A stretch of 21,120 nt of DNA from contig CACZQT010000042.1 of assembly GCA_902783295.1 (NCBI GenBank), positions 1 through 21,120 of the forward strand, given 5' to 3'. Origin of the DNA: an uncultured Lachnospiraceae bacterium. GTDB lineage: Bacteria; Bacillota; Clostridia; Lachnospirales; Lachnospiraceae. The position numbers were made by a program, and so were the translations under genes. The notes beneath the pieces were generated by a model. It was not told the DNA's origin and did no database searches. It was given only the letters and a program-made list of their open reading frames with translations. Shown here piece after piece: positions 12,419 through 20,840 of this stretch (position 1 is its first letter; the number at the start of each line of letters is the position of its first letter).

Positions 12419-13471
12419 TCAGCCGAGAGCGTCTTCTTCCCAGTCATCGTCTTCCGTTTCGTTTTCTTCGCTGAGTTCCCAGACTGCCCATTCTTCCTGA
12501 GGCCGGTCCAGGACCCGCGCCAGCTGCGCGGAAAACGCTCTTGCCGCTTCCCCGTTCATGTGCCCGTCCAGGTCCACATAATCCTCCAGGGTATGTGTGC
12601 CATAGGAAAACATTTCTTCACTGTTAAAGTTGATGAACCGCACGCCTTTCTCGTCAAAATACTTCGAGAAAAAAGCATCCAGCGCAGCATGTCCATCCTG
12701 GAAATAATCATATGTCACCTTCGGGATGGGAGGAATCAGGGCGATCAGCTCTATCTGGTGATCTTTACAAAGATCGATCAGACATTCCAGATATTCCATA
12801 TTCACGGGCATCAGATCTTCCGGATAGGGAATATAAAGCTTCTTCAGCGAATCCGGATCCAGTGCAGCTGTATCTATCGGCGTCCGCTCGATGTAGCCGT
12901 TCTCATGATAGATCTGCTTCTCTGTCCCCATTCCGGCAGCACTGAAATCCTTATTCCATTTCCTGCTGACGGTTTCTTTCATTTTCTGGAGTTCATAGGA
13001 AAGCGGATATTCATACCAGGGGAAAAACCATGTCCTGAAGTTTTTGGAAGATACTGCCTCCCGGAAATAATCCAGCTTTGCCCGGGATACAGGAAACTCA
13101 TGATAGAACAGCAGGTAGTTGTTCCCCTCTTCCTTTTCCGTAATAAAGTAATCCGGAGACACTTCATAGATGATCCGCTGCGGCGCTGTCCCCTTTTCAA
13201 TCATAAGACGGGTCAGGAAATAAACATCCACAGCATACTCCCCGCCTACGCAGAGATTATGTGCTGTGCGGCCGTTAACCGCCTCCGTCTCCGCAGGATC
13301 AATGTTCATTTTCCCGTGGGAGGTTCCCAGGTAAACATCATCGTACTTTGCGGAAGTTACCGCATGAATATCATTGCGGATAAAAGTGCAGGGATAAAGT
13401 ATAAAGTCCAGCAGCAGAAGCACCGCAGCCACAACCGCCGTGATCACGGCGAATCTTTTAAAATTGCGCAT
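12419..13471 (-). CDS. SGNH-hydrolase-like (AlgJ/AlgX/DltD-type) partner of the MBOAT acyltransferase
   Basis: The 350-residue protein has an N-terminal membrane helix at about 7-27 and an extracytoplasmic domain. The nucleophile motif is GTSH at 49-52 (DVYLGTSH). A C-terminal DLDGHMN (about 300-306) supplies the Asp/His pair. This pattern suggests an SGNH-type acyl transferase or esterase that takes acyl groups from the MBOAT channel to an exported glycan. The start chosen (13471) has AAGGA upstream and overlaps the MBOAT stop by 14 nt, which indicates translational coupling; a longer in-frame start at 13513 would overlap too far. The last 15 residues are very acidic with Trp (ETEDDDWEED). 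The acyl acceptor cannot be told from the sequence. Confidence 0.82.
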   Translation of the reverse strand: MRNFKRFAVITAVVAAVLLLLDFILYPCTFIRNDIHAVTSAKYDDVYLGTSHGKMNIDPAETEAVNGRTAHNLCVGGEYAVDVYFLTRLMIEKGTAPQRIIYEVSPDYFITEKEEGNNYLLFYHEFPVSRAKLDYFREAVSSKNFRTWFFPWYEYPLSYELQKMKETVSRKWNKDFSAAGMGTEKQIYHENGYIERTPIDTAALDPDSLKKLYIPYPEDLMPVNMEYLECLIDLCKDHQIELIALIPPIPKVTYDYFQDGHAALDAFFSKYFDEKGVRFINFNSEEMFSYGTHTLEDYVDLDGHMNGEAARAFSAQLARVLDRPQEEWAVWELSEENETEDDDWEEDALG

Positions 13472-14972
13472 AGATGAATCCTTTCGGTGCCGCTGTACAG
13501 CCAAACAGGCCAATCATAATAAAAAGCAGCAGAAAAACAGCAACGGTCGCCGGCAGGGGCAGTGCGTTCAGCCGTTCGCGGATCTTAACGCCGCGTTCAC
13601 GGAGAATACCGACTCCAACCATCACCACACAGCCTACAGCAATAATCAAAAGAGCCCACGGCGCGAAAGCCCGCCCCTGGCTGCCCGCTGAGATGTCCAG
13701 CAGACGCGCCGGATTAAAATGCGTAAAGCAGAGCTTCAGCATCTGATTGCCCTGTTCCAGGCTGTCAGAGCGGTCATAAAGCCAGGTAAAGCTGACAATC
13801 GTGAAAGTGCGCAGAATCTGGAAAAGATGGAACCAGGCCTCTTTCCCGGAAATGTGCAGTCCTTTCTTCCACGAAGCGTACACACCGCTCATCAGTTCAC
13901 TGAATGCCAGAATAAAGCCATTGATCAGACCATATACCACAAACTTCCAGCTGGCGCCATGCCAGATGCCGACGAGCAGGAAAACCAGGATATCTGCCAC
14001 GGCGATCGGCAGCGTACGCCCGATCTTCTTCCCGAGATGTGTTTTCGCCCACTTGGTAAGCTTCTTCATCCATCCGGACAGAGATACCGGGTAGAAAACA
14101 TAATCCTTCATCCAGCGGCCAAGGGTAATATGCCAGCGTCTCCAGAAATCTGCCAGGGAAACCGCCAGATAGGGCTGGCGGAAGTTCTCGTCCAGGTTGA
14201 CTCCGAAAAGTTCGGCAATACCGATAACAACATCCATAGCCCCGGAGAAATCCGCATAAAGCTGGATGCCGTAGAACAGCAGCCCGAAAAGGGCTAGTCC
14301 GCGGTAACGGTTCAGGTCTCCCCAGATTGCGTCTGCAAAAACACCTGCCCAGTCTGCCAGAATCATCTTCTTGGCAAAGCCCCAGGCCATGCGCTCCAGG
14401 CCGTGGGCAACTTTCCGCAGATCCAGCGGATGTCCCTCTGTCAGCTGTGGTGCCAGACGGTCAAATTTTCCGATCGGGCCCTGCATCAGCTGAGGGAAGA
14501 AAGAAACGAACAGGGCAAACTTCAGGAAATTCTTTTCAGGCTCCACACGTTTCCAATATACATCCAGCAGATAACCGGAAGACTGAAACGTATAGAACGA
14601 AATCCCAAGAGGGAACAGGATCGCGATCTCAGGGATCTGCAGGGAAAACAGTCCGTTCAGGGTGCCGGTCACGAAGTTCGTATACTTCACGACACCAAGC
14701 ATCCCCAGATTCAGAACCAGGCCCAGTATCAGAGCCGCTTTCTGTTTCCCGGCAGAAGCCCCCGCCTCCTGAAGGCGGCGGATCCAGAGTGCGCATCCGT
14801 AAATGATTACAATAGAGTAACTGATGAAAAACAGGAACTTTACCCCGCCGGCCGCATAGTACAGAAAACTGGCCGCCAGCAGAATGATCCACCGGAAGCG
14901 GAGCGGTACCAGATAATACAGTACTGCCGCTGCAAGGATAAACAATAAAAATGTATTGGATACCAGTGACAT
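13458..14972 (-). CDS. MBOAT family O-acyltransferase (AlgI/DltB-like)
   Basis: The 504-residue polytopic membrane protein belongs to the MBOAT family, which moves acyl groups (usually acetyl) across the membrane to extracellular polymers. Many hydrophobic helices are present, starting at about 5-40. Family motifs include FPLGISFYTFQ at 120-130, the QGPI segment near 164-167, DFWRRWHITLGRWMKDYVF at 275-293 with H281, and the catalytic-type His in VGIWHGASW (H338). The start is one base after the stop of the SH3 gene (TGA-T-ATG), and the end overlaps the SGNH gene. The three are therefore tightly coupled. Close relatives act in alginate or wall-polymer O-acetylation; the substrate here is unknown. 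Confidence 0.93.
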   Translation of the reverse strand: MSLVSNTFLLFILAAAVLYYLVPLRFRWIILLAASFLYYAAGGVKFLFFISYSIVIIYGCALWIRRLQEAGASAGKQKAALILGLVLNLGMLGVVKYTNFVTGTLNGLFSLQIPEIAILFPLGISFYTFQSSGYLLDVYWKRVEPEKNFLKFALFVSFFPQLMQGPIGKFDRLAPQLTEGHPLDLRKVAHGLERMAWGFAKKMILADWAGVFADAIWGDLNRYRGLALFGLLFYGIQLYADFSGAMDVVIGIAELFGVNLDENFRQPYLAVSLADFWRRWHITLGRWMKDYVFYPVSLSGWMKKLTKWAKTHLGKKIGRTLPIAVADILVFLLVGIWHGASWKFVVYGLINGFILAFSELMSGVYASWKKGLHISGKEAWFHLFQILRTFTIVSFTWLYDRSDSLEQGNQMLKLCFTHFNPARLLDISAGSQGRAFAPWALLIIAVGCVVMVGVGILRERGVKIRERLNALPLPATVAVFLLLFIMIGLFGCTAAPKGFIYAQF

Positions 14973-14973
14973 A

Positions 14974-15528
14974 TCAGTTCAGGATCCCCCCGGTCAGGCA
15001 TTCAGCATCGTTTTTCTTTTCCGAGCCGTCGTCCCAGTCGTCGTCATCGTCCTCGTAGTAATCATCATCGTCATCATCGTCTTCGTAAGAAGCCTTTCTC
15101 TCCGCCTCGGCTCTCTTCCGTTCTTCTTCCAGAGCTTCCTGTTCGGCTTTTTCAGCCTCTTCCTTATCCTCTGTCAGATAAGCGCCCAGCACATAGCCGA
15201 CCTTGCCCTTGTATTCGATCTGGAAATAGCTTTCTCCGCTCTTATCATAAACGGCCACTTCCGCATTGATCGGCACAACGGCCAGCTTTTCAGACTCTTT
15301 GGTAGCCTGAGCCCGCAGAGTCAGGTTTTCTGTTGTATACATATTGCCAAGGGAAACCGGGGTCTCCTGACCGGCTCCCGTTACTGCCTCCCGGAAAAGC
15401 TCCGCTGCAGACTGTATCTTTTCTTCCCATACGAGACGAACCTTATCCAGAACAGATTCCGCTTTTACCGTGCCGGCTGCACCGATCACAATCAGCGCTG
15501 CTGCAAGGCAAAGAACTCCTTTTTTCAT
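14974..15528 (-). CDS. Secreted SH3-like domain protein with acidic Asp-rich tail
   Basis: The 184-residue product has a signal peptide (MKKGVLCLAAALIVIGAAG, cleavage likely after VKA at about 23). It has a bacterial SH3-like fold at about 63-118 (TENLTLRAQ, then GKVGYVLGAYL) and a charged helix at about 119-147. A low-complexity tail at 149-170 is nearly all Asp with Tyr, Glu and Trp. Such SH3 domains usually bind cell-wall peptides. The start at 15528 was chosen over 15555 because it gives a clean signal peptide and has AAGGA nearby. The stop lies one base from the MBOAT start, tying it to the acyltransferase module. The tail may bind cations or basic polymers. Confidence 0.85.
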   Translation of the reverse strand: MKKGVLCLAAALIVIGAAGTVKAESVLDKVRLVWEEKIQSAAELFREAVTGAGQETPVSLGNMYTTENLTLRAQATKESEKLAVVPINAEVAVYDKSGESYFQIEYKGKVGYVLGAYLTEDKEEAEKAEQEALEEERKRAEAERKASYEDDDDDDDYYEDDDDDWDDGSEKKNDAECLTGGILN

Positions 15529-15564
15529 GATCCTTAATCCTTCCATCCGTTTCATGACTGTTTC

Positions 15565-16473
15565 TTACTTTTTGATCAGTTTCTTTTTCGCGTTATAGTA
15601 TGAGAGCGTGTTTTTGCTCATGTAGGTGAACCCGAAGCCCAGGTACTTGTTCTGTTTCCGCAGGCTGGCGACAAAGGACCAGGTGTTGAAGTTCGGGTCA
15701 TACGCATAGTTCTTTTTCCCGGACTTGATCTGTACCCACGCATGTTCGGAGAGTCCCGTCACAGTCTTCACGTAACCCAGCATCAGCTTTGCGTCAAATC
15801 GAAGGACCTTGGCCATAGCCGCAAAAGTGGCAGCCTGAGTGATGCATTCGCCGGCTTTCCGTGAAAATCCATAATTTCCGTAAAACTCCAGAGCCTGCTT
15901 TGCATTCAGGCCGGGCTTACTGGGGCTGGCTTTTTTCAGAGTCGCAGACCACAGAAAAGCTTTCTTCAGCGCACCGGTGCGAAGACTCTCCGTCGATTTT
16001 TTCGGAACTGCCTTCAGGGATTTCAGCTGGGCAGCCGCCTGAGCATATACGCCTGTCCACTCCGTCGCAACACCCTGTTTGCTGATGTCAAAATACCGGA
16101 GGCCTTTTTTGCCTTTTACAGAATAGCAGATCTTGTCTTTGATCAGCTTTCCTTTACTGCTGAAAATGTACTGCTTTTTCCCGATGGTCTGGAGGCCGGT
16201 AACCTTTTTCCCGTCCCGGATATAGCTCATTTTCTTTGCGTCCCAGCCATCTTTTACCTTAGGTGCCTTCGTTTCCTTCGGAGTTTCCACCGGCACCTCT
16301 GCCGGGGTCTCTGCCGGATCAGCAGCCTTCTCGGACTCCTGAGAAGGTTCCTCGGAAACCACTGCAGAATCCGGGGCTCCTGTTTCCGGCGCGGCTGTTT
16401 CATCAGCCCGAATGGCGGGTGCCGCCATCAGTATGGCTGAAAGCAAAAGAATCATCCATGTTCTCTTTTTCAT
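15565..16473 (-). CDS. Secreted transglutaminase-like protein with N-terminal wall-binding repeat module
   Basis: From the start at 16473 (GGGAGG five bases ahead) the protein has 302 residues. It has a signal peptide (about 1-24, ending AIRA), then a Pro/Glu/Ala-rich spacer to about 70. A choline/glucan-binding-like repeat module follows at about 74-140 (DGWDAKKMSYIRDGK, GLQTIGKKQYIFSSKGK). A C-terminal transglutaminase-like domain carries a Cys-His-Asp triad at about C210 (GECITQAATF), H244 (SEHAWVQ) and D259 (YAYDPNF). It probably acts on wall peptides or proteins outside the cell. The first module resembles that of the next gene upstream, so the two look like paralogues with different C-termini. 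It lies 58 nt after that gene and 36 nt before the SH3 gene. Confidence 0.86.
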   Translation of the reverse strand: MKKRTWMILLLSAILMAAPAIRADETAAPETGAPDSAVVSEEPSQESEKAADPAETPAEVPVETPKETKAPKVKDGWDAKKMSYIRDGKKVTGLQTIGKKQYIFSSKGKLIKDKICYSVKGKKGLRYFDISKQGVATEWTGVYAQAAAQLKSLKAVPKKSTESLRTGALKKAFLWSATLKKASPSKPGLNAKQALEFYGNYGFSRKAGECITQAATFAAMAKVLRFDAKLMLGYVKTVTGLSEHAWVQIKSGKKNYAYDPNFNTWSFVASLRKQNKYLGFGFTYMSKNTLSYYNAKKKLIKK

Positions 16474-16531
16474 CTTTGCCTCCCATGTAATAATCTGCGC
16501 AGATTCAGTTGAAAACAAAGTCAGGCAGAAA

Positions 16532-17317
16532 TCAGTCCAGAATCATCGGGAAAATACCCAGCATTTTAAACATGCCGGTGGTCACATCCTTTGTCATTTC
16601 CACGGTGACATGGCTGTAAAACAGCCGGTAGTCCTTGTATTCATGGTCCACCGCATCGAAGAAATTGCAGCTCTGCACCACTTCTGTTTTTTTCGGTTTG
16701 CCACAGACTTTTTTCACCTGCGCCAGAAGGTTTTTACTCTTTTTCCCGCTCTTGGTCAGAGCTCTGACAGACTTGCTTTTTGCAGCGTCATACACACCTT
16801 TGCTGTTGAAGTAATACGCTGCCCCCTTCGTTGTCGCCCAGAGACCGGTTACCCTGTGGGAGGAAGGATCAAAGCCATAGGTTTTTCCGCTGATCTTATA
16901 CGTTTTGAAAGTGACTTCAAACGTACTGGCTTTGGCCTTATAGGCGGCGCCGGTTTTGCCGAAATAATAATAATACTTCTTAACTTTCTTCCATTTGTTT
17001 TTCAGGACAACACCTTTTTTATCAAAATAATAGAAACTGTCCTTAATCTGCTGCAGTCCCTTCAGCGCCTTCCCATCCTTATAGTAGTGCTTCTTCGCCG
17101 CATCCCAGCCATCCGGAATCTTAACAGCTTCCTCTGCCGCAGCCGGTTTCGCAGTACCCGGTACGTCTATTACTATGGGTTCTGTCGTCTCGGCTTCTTT
17201 CGTAGGCTCTTCCGCTTCTGTTGCCTCCGGCACCTCTGCAGCCTTCACTGCAGCCGGTCCGGTAAATCCAACTGCCAGAAGGCAGCCCAGAAGCATCCAT
17301 TTTTTCCAGTTCTTCAT
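16532..17317 (-). CDS. Secreted cell-wall-binding repeat protein
   Basis: The 261-residue protein has a signal peptide (about 1-27, ending VKAAE) and an acidic Thr/Pro/Glu spacer to about 66. Aromatic wall-binding-like repeats follow, such as DGWDAAKKHYYKDGK, DSFYYFDKKGVVLKNKW, KKYYYYFGKTGAAY and GAAYYFNSKGVY. The C-terminal ~80 residues form an unassigned domain with two Cys residues (VCGKPKK and SCNFFD). No catalytic motif is recognised. The repeats resemble choline/glucan-binding modules of Firmicutes wall proteins. It starts 27 nt after thrC with a GGAGG-type site, so it is read with thrC, an unusual link between amino-acid synthesis and surface genes. Confidence 0.85.
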   Translation of the reverse strand: MKNWKKWMLLGCLLAVGFTGPAAVKAAEVPEATEAEEPTKEAETTEPIVIDVPGTAKPAAAEEAVKIPDGWDAAKKHYYKDGKALKGLQQIKDSFYYFDKKGVVLKNKWKKVKKYYYYFGKTGAAYKAKASTFEVTFKTYKISGKTYGFDPSSHRVTGLWATTKGAAYYFNSKGVYDAAKSKSVRALTKSGKKSKNLLAQVKKVCGKPKKTEVVQSCNFFDAVDHEYKDYRLFYSHVTVEMTKDVTTGMFKMLGIFPMILD

Positions 17318-17344
17318 CTTAACTTCCTCCTTTTCACGCCGGCT

Positions 17345-18835
17345 TTACATGCCCAGGAACCGCTTAACCATCTGCTGCATCTCTTCCCTCTCACATGTCA
17401 GGGGATGCAGCACAGGCGCGCTGCGGATGTCTTCAATTGCCTGCGGCACCGGAACACGGGAAAGATCATACATTTCATCCACCAGGGTGAAGTCCTCGTC
17501 TTCCATGTACTTCGGGTCGATGGCAGACATAACACTGCGGGTAAATTTATACGGACTTGCTGTAGAAGCGATCACCGTGGGCGTTTCATCCCCGGTTTCC
17601 TCCCGGTACTGCTGATAAACATGGGCAGCTACCGCCGTATGAGGATCGATTACATACTGTTCGTCAAAATAAAGTTCCCGGATAATATCCGCCGTATCGA
17701 ATTCATCCGCAAAATAACCGCAGAAATCCTTCAGTTCTGCCCGCATCTCTTCCGGCAGGGTATATACTCCGGTTTCGGCCAGATCTTTCATAAATTTCTT
17801 ATTCTGCTCTGCGTTTTCCCCGGCAGCTGTCCAGATCAGCCGCTCCAGGTTGCTGGATATCAGGATATCCATCGACGGAGAACTGGTCAGAATGAATTCC
17901 CGGTTCCGGTCATACGTCCCGGTCCGGAAGAAATCAAACAGCACCTTGTTTTCATTGGAAGCACAGATCAGCTTTGCCACCGGAAGTCCCATTCTCTTCG
18001 CATAATAAGCCGCCAGAATGTTGCCGAAGTTCCCCGTAGGCACAACGACATTAATCGGATCCCCTTCTCTGATCTCACCCTGTGCCAGCAGAACCGCATA
18101 TGACCATACATAATACGCAATCTGAGGAACCAGGCGGCCGATATTGATGGAGTTGGCTGAAGAGAACTGGAAGCCGGCTGCAGCCAGTTCCTGTTCCAGT
18201 TCACGGTCATGGAACATGTTTTTGACAGCGGTCTGGGCATCGTCAAAATTTCCGTGTATGCCAACCACCAGTGTATTAGCTCCACGCTGTGTGATCATCT
18301 GCCTTTTCTGGATCGGGCTCACCCCGTCCTTCGGGTAGAACACCACTATCCGGGTTCCCTCAACGTCAGCAAAGCCTGCCAGCGCTGCTTTGCCGGTATC
18401 TCCGGAAGTGGCTGTCAGGATAACGATTTCATTATGATTCCCGTTCTTACGGGCAGAAGTAATCATCAGGTGCGGAAGAATGGAAAGCGCCATATCCTTA
18501 AAGGCAATGGTAGGACCGTGGAAAAGTTCCAGGTACCAGGCATCCCCCTTATGCACCAGCGGAGCAATCTCAGGCGTATCGAACTTACTGTCATAGGCAC
18601 GCTCGATACAGGTTTTCAGCTCCTCTTCGGTAAAATCCGTAAGGAACAGCTTCATCACTTCGTAGGCAATCTGCCTGTAATCCATACCGGCCAGTTCCCG
18701 GAGGGAAACATCCAGTGCGGGAATTTCGGAGGGGACAAACAGTCCTCCATCCCGGGAAAGCCCCTGCAGGATGGCCTGGCTGGCCGTCAGTGCAAGAGAA
18801 TCATCCCGGGTGCTTTTATAGGTAATCGTCTTCAT
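17345..18835 (-). CDS. thrC: Threonine synthase
   Basis: This PLP enzyme converts O-phosphohomoserine to threonine, the last step of threonine synthesis. The 496-residue length fits the long ThrC form. The N-terminal segment has SRDGGLFVP (about 27-35). The PLP-binding lysine is K113 in GPTIAFKDMAL. The conserved TATSGDTGKAAL follows, and the phosphate-binding loop VVPTGNFGNILAAY is present. The start has AAGGA upstream. A GC hairpin (18855-18881) lies only ~20 nt ahead, leaving no room for a separate promoter. It is therefore probably read through from ilvC. Threonine is the precursor of 2-oxobutanoate for isoleucine synthesis, which gives the ilvNC-thrC order a metabolic logic. Confidence 0.98.
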   Translation of the reverse strand: MKTITYKSTRDDSLALTASQAILQGLSRDGGLFVPSEIPALDVSLRELAGMDYRQIAYEVMKLFLTDFTEEELKTCIERAYDSKFDTPEIAPLVHKGDAWYLELFHGPTIAFKDMALSILPHLMITSARKNGNHNEIVILTATSGDTGKAALAGFADVEGTRIVVFYPKDGVSPIQKRQMITQRGANTLVVGIHGNFDDAQTAVKNMFHDRELEQELAAAGFQFSSANSINIGRLVPQIAYYVWSYAVLLAQGEIREGDPINVVVPTGNFGNILAAYYAKRMGLPVAKLICASNENKVLFDFFRTGTYDRNREFILTSSPSMDILISSNLERLIWTAAGENAEQNKKFMKDLAETGVYTLPEEMRAELKDFCGYFADEFDTADIIRELYFDEQYVIDPHTAVAAHVYQQYREETGDETPTVIASTASPYKFTRSVMSAIDPKYMEDEDFTLVDEMYDLSRVPVPQAIEDIRSAPVLHPLTCEREEMQQMVKRFLGM

Positions 18836-18854
18836 GAGTTCCTTTCTGAAAAGC

Positions 18855-18881
18855 AGGGGCGGCTCATGGGAAACCGCCCCT
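18855..18881. terminator. GC hairpin between ilvC and thrC
   Basis: AGGGGCGG (18855-18862) pairs perfectly with CCGCCCCT (18874-18881) around an 11-nt loop. On the minus strand TGCTTTTC follows, a weak tail. On the plus strand five T residues follow directly. It may act as a partial terminator, lowering thrC and the genes behind it, or as an mRNA-stabilising end. Confidence 0.6.
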
Positions 18882-18905
18882 TTTTACGCTGCTATACGTT
18901 CTAAA

Positions 18906-19922
18906 TCAGTTATCGATCAGTTTTCCTTCTTCATTCCAGCTGTACAGAGCCCGGATTTCCTTACCAATCTTTTCAGACTGATGCTCTGCCGCCTTCTTGC
19001 GCAGGGCTTTGAAGTGTACCTGCCCGCCGGCATCAGACATCTCCAGAAGGAATTCTCTGGCAAAAGTACCGTCCTGAATATCCGCCAGGATCTTCTTCAT
19101 GGTCTTCCGTGTTTCTTCAGTAATCAGCTTCGGTCCGGTGACATAGTCGCCGTACTCAGCCGTGTTGGAGATAGAATAACGCATACCGGCAAAACCGGAC
19201 TGATAGATCGGGTCAACAATCAGCTTCATCTCATGCACGCATTCGAAGTAGGCATTCCGGGGGTCATATCCGGCTTCCACCAGTGTTTCAAACCCGGCCT
19301 GCATAAGAGCGCAGACGCCGCCGCAAAGTACAGCCTGCTCACCGAACAGGTCAGTTTCGGTTTCCGTACGGAAAGTGGTCTCCAGGATACCGGCTCTGGC
19401 TCCGCCGATTCCCAGGCCGTATGCCAGCGCCATATCCAGTGCTTTTCCGGTATAATCCTGTTCCACTGCTACCAGGCAGGGAGTTCCCTTGCCGGCCTGA
19501 TATTCAGAGCGGACCGTATGGCCGGGAGCCTTCGGAGCGATCATGGTAACATCAACGTAGGCCGGGGGCTTAATGCATCCGAAATGGATGTTGAAACCAT
19601 GGGCAAACATCAGCATATTGCCTTCTTCCAGATTCGGCTCAATGCTCTCTTTGTACAGCTTAGCCTGCAGTTCATCATTGATCAGGATCATGATGATATC
19701 CGCTTTCTTCGCGGCTTCCGCAGCAGTATACACTTCCAGGCCCTGCTTCACTGCCTTGTCCCAGGATTTGGAACCTTCGTACAGGCCGACGATAACATTG
19801 CAGCCGGATTCCTTCAGGTTCAGCGCATGAGCGTGACCCTGGCTGCCGTAGCCGATGATAGCGATCGTCTTCCCTTCCAGCAGGGAAAGGTTGCAGTCTT
19901 CCTGATAAAAAATCTTTGCCAT
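18906..19922 (-). CDS. ilvC: Ketol-acid reductoisomerase
   Basis: This NADP(H)-dependent, Mg-dependent enzyme catalyses the second step of valine/isoleucine synthesis, isomerising and reducing acetolactate or acetohydroxybutyrate. The 338 residues match the class I (short) form. The Rossmann motif IGYGSQGHAHALNL begins near residue 23. The knotted C-terminal domain includes TETDLFGEQAVLCGG, whose acidic residues bind the metals, and ECVHEMKLIVD. The start is supported by AAGGAGG. It follows ilvN by about 90 nt. No ilvB or ilvD gene lies in this window. Confidence 0.98.
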   Translation of the reverse strand: MAKIFYQEDCNLSLLEGKTIAIIGYGSQGHAHALNLKESGCNVIVGLYEGSKSWDKAVKQGLEVYTAAEAAKKADIIMILINDELQAKLYKESIEPNLEEGNMLMFAHGFNIHFGCIKPPAYVDVTMIAPKAPGHTVRSEYQAGKGTPCLVAVEQDYTGKALDMALAYGLGIGGARAGILETTFRTETETDLFGEQAVLCGGVCALMQAGFETLVEAGYDPRNAYFECVHEMKLIVDPIYQSGFAGMRYSISNTAEYGDYVTGPKLITEETRKTMKKILADIQDGTFAREFLLEMSDAGGQVHFKALRKKAAEHQSEKIGKEIRALYSWNEEGKLIDN

Positions 19923-20014
19923 GATTTCCTCCTTCTTTGGCCCGCCCCTCGCGTGCCGCTTTGGATTGTTTTTCTATCTTCAAAAAAGTAATCGTTTTTC
20001 TGAATATACTCTGT

Positions 20015-20512
20015 TTACGACAGCTGCGCTTCCGAACTTCCCCGGAGCATGCCGGTAATACCTGTTCTGGTAAGATCCAGAATTCTGAAATCCTTCAGCA
20101 GGCTTACAAAAGCATCCAGCTTCAGCTGGTTTCCGGTAAGCTCCAGCACCAGGGAATTTTCCGCGACATCGATAATTTTAGCACGGAAAATGTCCGCCAC
20201 CGCAATGACCTGGGACCTTCTGGCAGCGTCCGCTTCCACTTTTACCAGTACCAGTTCCCGGCACACGGACTCATCCGGCGGAAGCTCCTTGATTTCAACC
20301 ACATCTACGAGTTTCCCCAGCTGTTTGCGGATCTGTTCCAGTTCATCATCCTCCCCGCTGCTCACAATGGTAATGCGGGTATATTCCGGATTCTGGGTTA
20401 CGCCGGCGGAAATACTTTCAATGTTGAACGCGCGGCGGGTGAACAGGCCGGACACACGGCTCAGAACGCCTGGTGAGTTTTCCACCAGTACGGATAAAAC
20501 TATTTTTCTCAT
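20015..20512 (-). CDS. ilvN: Acetolactate synthase small (regulatory) subunit
   Basis: The 165-residue protein is the regulatory subunit that activates acetolactate synthase and confers feedback inhibition by valine. An N-terminal ACT domain (SVLVENSPGVLSRVSGLF, then FNIESISAG) is followed by the small-subunit C-terminal domain with LVLVKVEADAARRSQV and LELTGNQLKLDAFV. The start at 20512 has AAAAGGAG upstream; an in-frame start at 20617 would lie upstream of the promoter and is rejected. It is followed by ilvC. The catalytic subunit gene ilvB is not adjacent: a tRNA-Gly unit lies upstream. The short leader has a 6-bp GCGGCG/CGCCGC hairpin. Confidence 0.95.
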   Translation of the reverse strand: MRKIVLSVLVENSPGVLSRVSGLFTRRAFNIESISAGVTQNPEYTRITIVSSGEDDELEQIRKQLGKLVDVVEIKELPPDESVCRELVLVKVEADAARRSQVIAVADIFRAKIIDVAENSLVLELTGNQLKLDAFVSLLKDFRILDLTRTGITGMLRGSSEAQLS

Positions 20513-20576
20513 AGCCAACGGGCTCCTTTTCGTCTGCGGCGCAGAACCGCCGCTAAACAAATGCAATACTTTGTTT

Positions 20577-20605
20577 ATGTTAGCATAATGTAACATTCTA
20601 TTCAA
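20577..20605 (-). promoter_or_regulatory. Promoter of ilvN-ilvC
   Basis: TTGAAT (20600-20605 on the minus strand) is followed after 17 bp by TAACAT (20577-20582). The start point would be near 20570, giving a leader of ~58 nt. This leader is too short for a T-box or a classical leader-peptide attenuator. Confidence 0.55.
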
Positions 20606-20803
20606 GTATTTTTTCATTGTGGGTTTTGTGCGAATTTCTTAAAGATTTCTTTGCATGCATGCTTTTTCCGTATGAATTATTCAAACATCTACTCTCATAC
20701 CGTCATTCTCAAGCCTGCATAAAAATCCAGCAAAGCACGCAAAAATGAATAGAACTGTACTTCAGGAAGACAGACCTGCGATGCTTCATCAAACCGGCAA
20801 TGT
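20606..20803. other. Intergenic spacer, no feature recognised
   Basis: This AT-rich spacer lies between the ilvN promoter and the tRNA-Gly terminator. A 26-codon frame is present on the minus strand but lacks a ribosome binding site. I see no repeat, RNA fold or operator that I can support. Confidence 0.4.
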
Positions 20804-20834
20804 AAAAAAACAGAGTGCCATTCACTGGCACTCT
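20804..20834 (-). terminator. Intrinsic terminator of tRNA-Gly
   Basis: AGAGTGCCA (20812-20820) and TGGCACTCT (20826-20834) form a 9-bp perfect stem with a 5-nt loop. On the minus strand G and a run of seven T residues plus one follow. It starts 6 nt after the tRNA 3' end. Confidence 0.9.
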
Positions 20835-20840
20835 TTCGGA

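Noticed and set aside
16412..18103. Plus-strand frame of 563 codons opposite the wall-repeat protein and thrC
   Set aside because: It spans two genuine genes and their gap and shows no family signature, so it is an antisense shadow.
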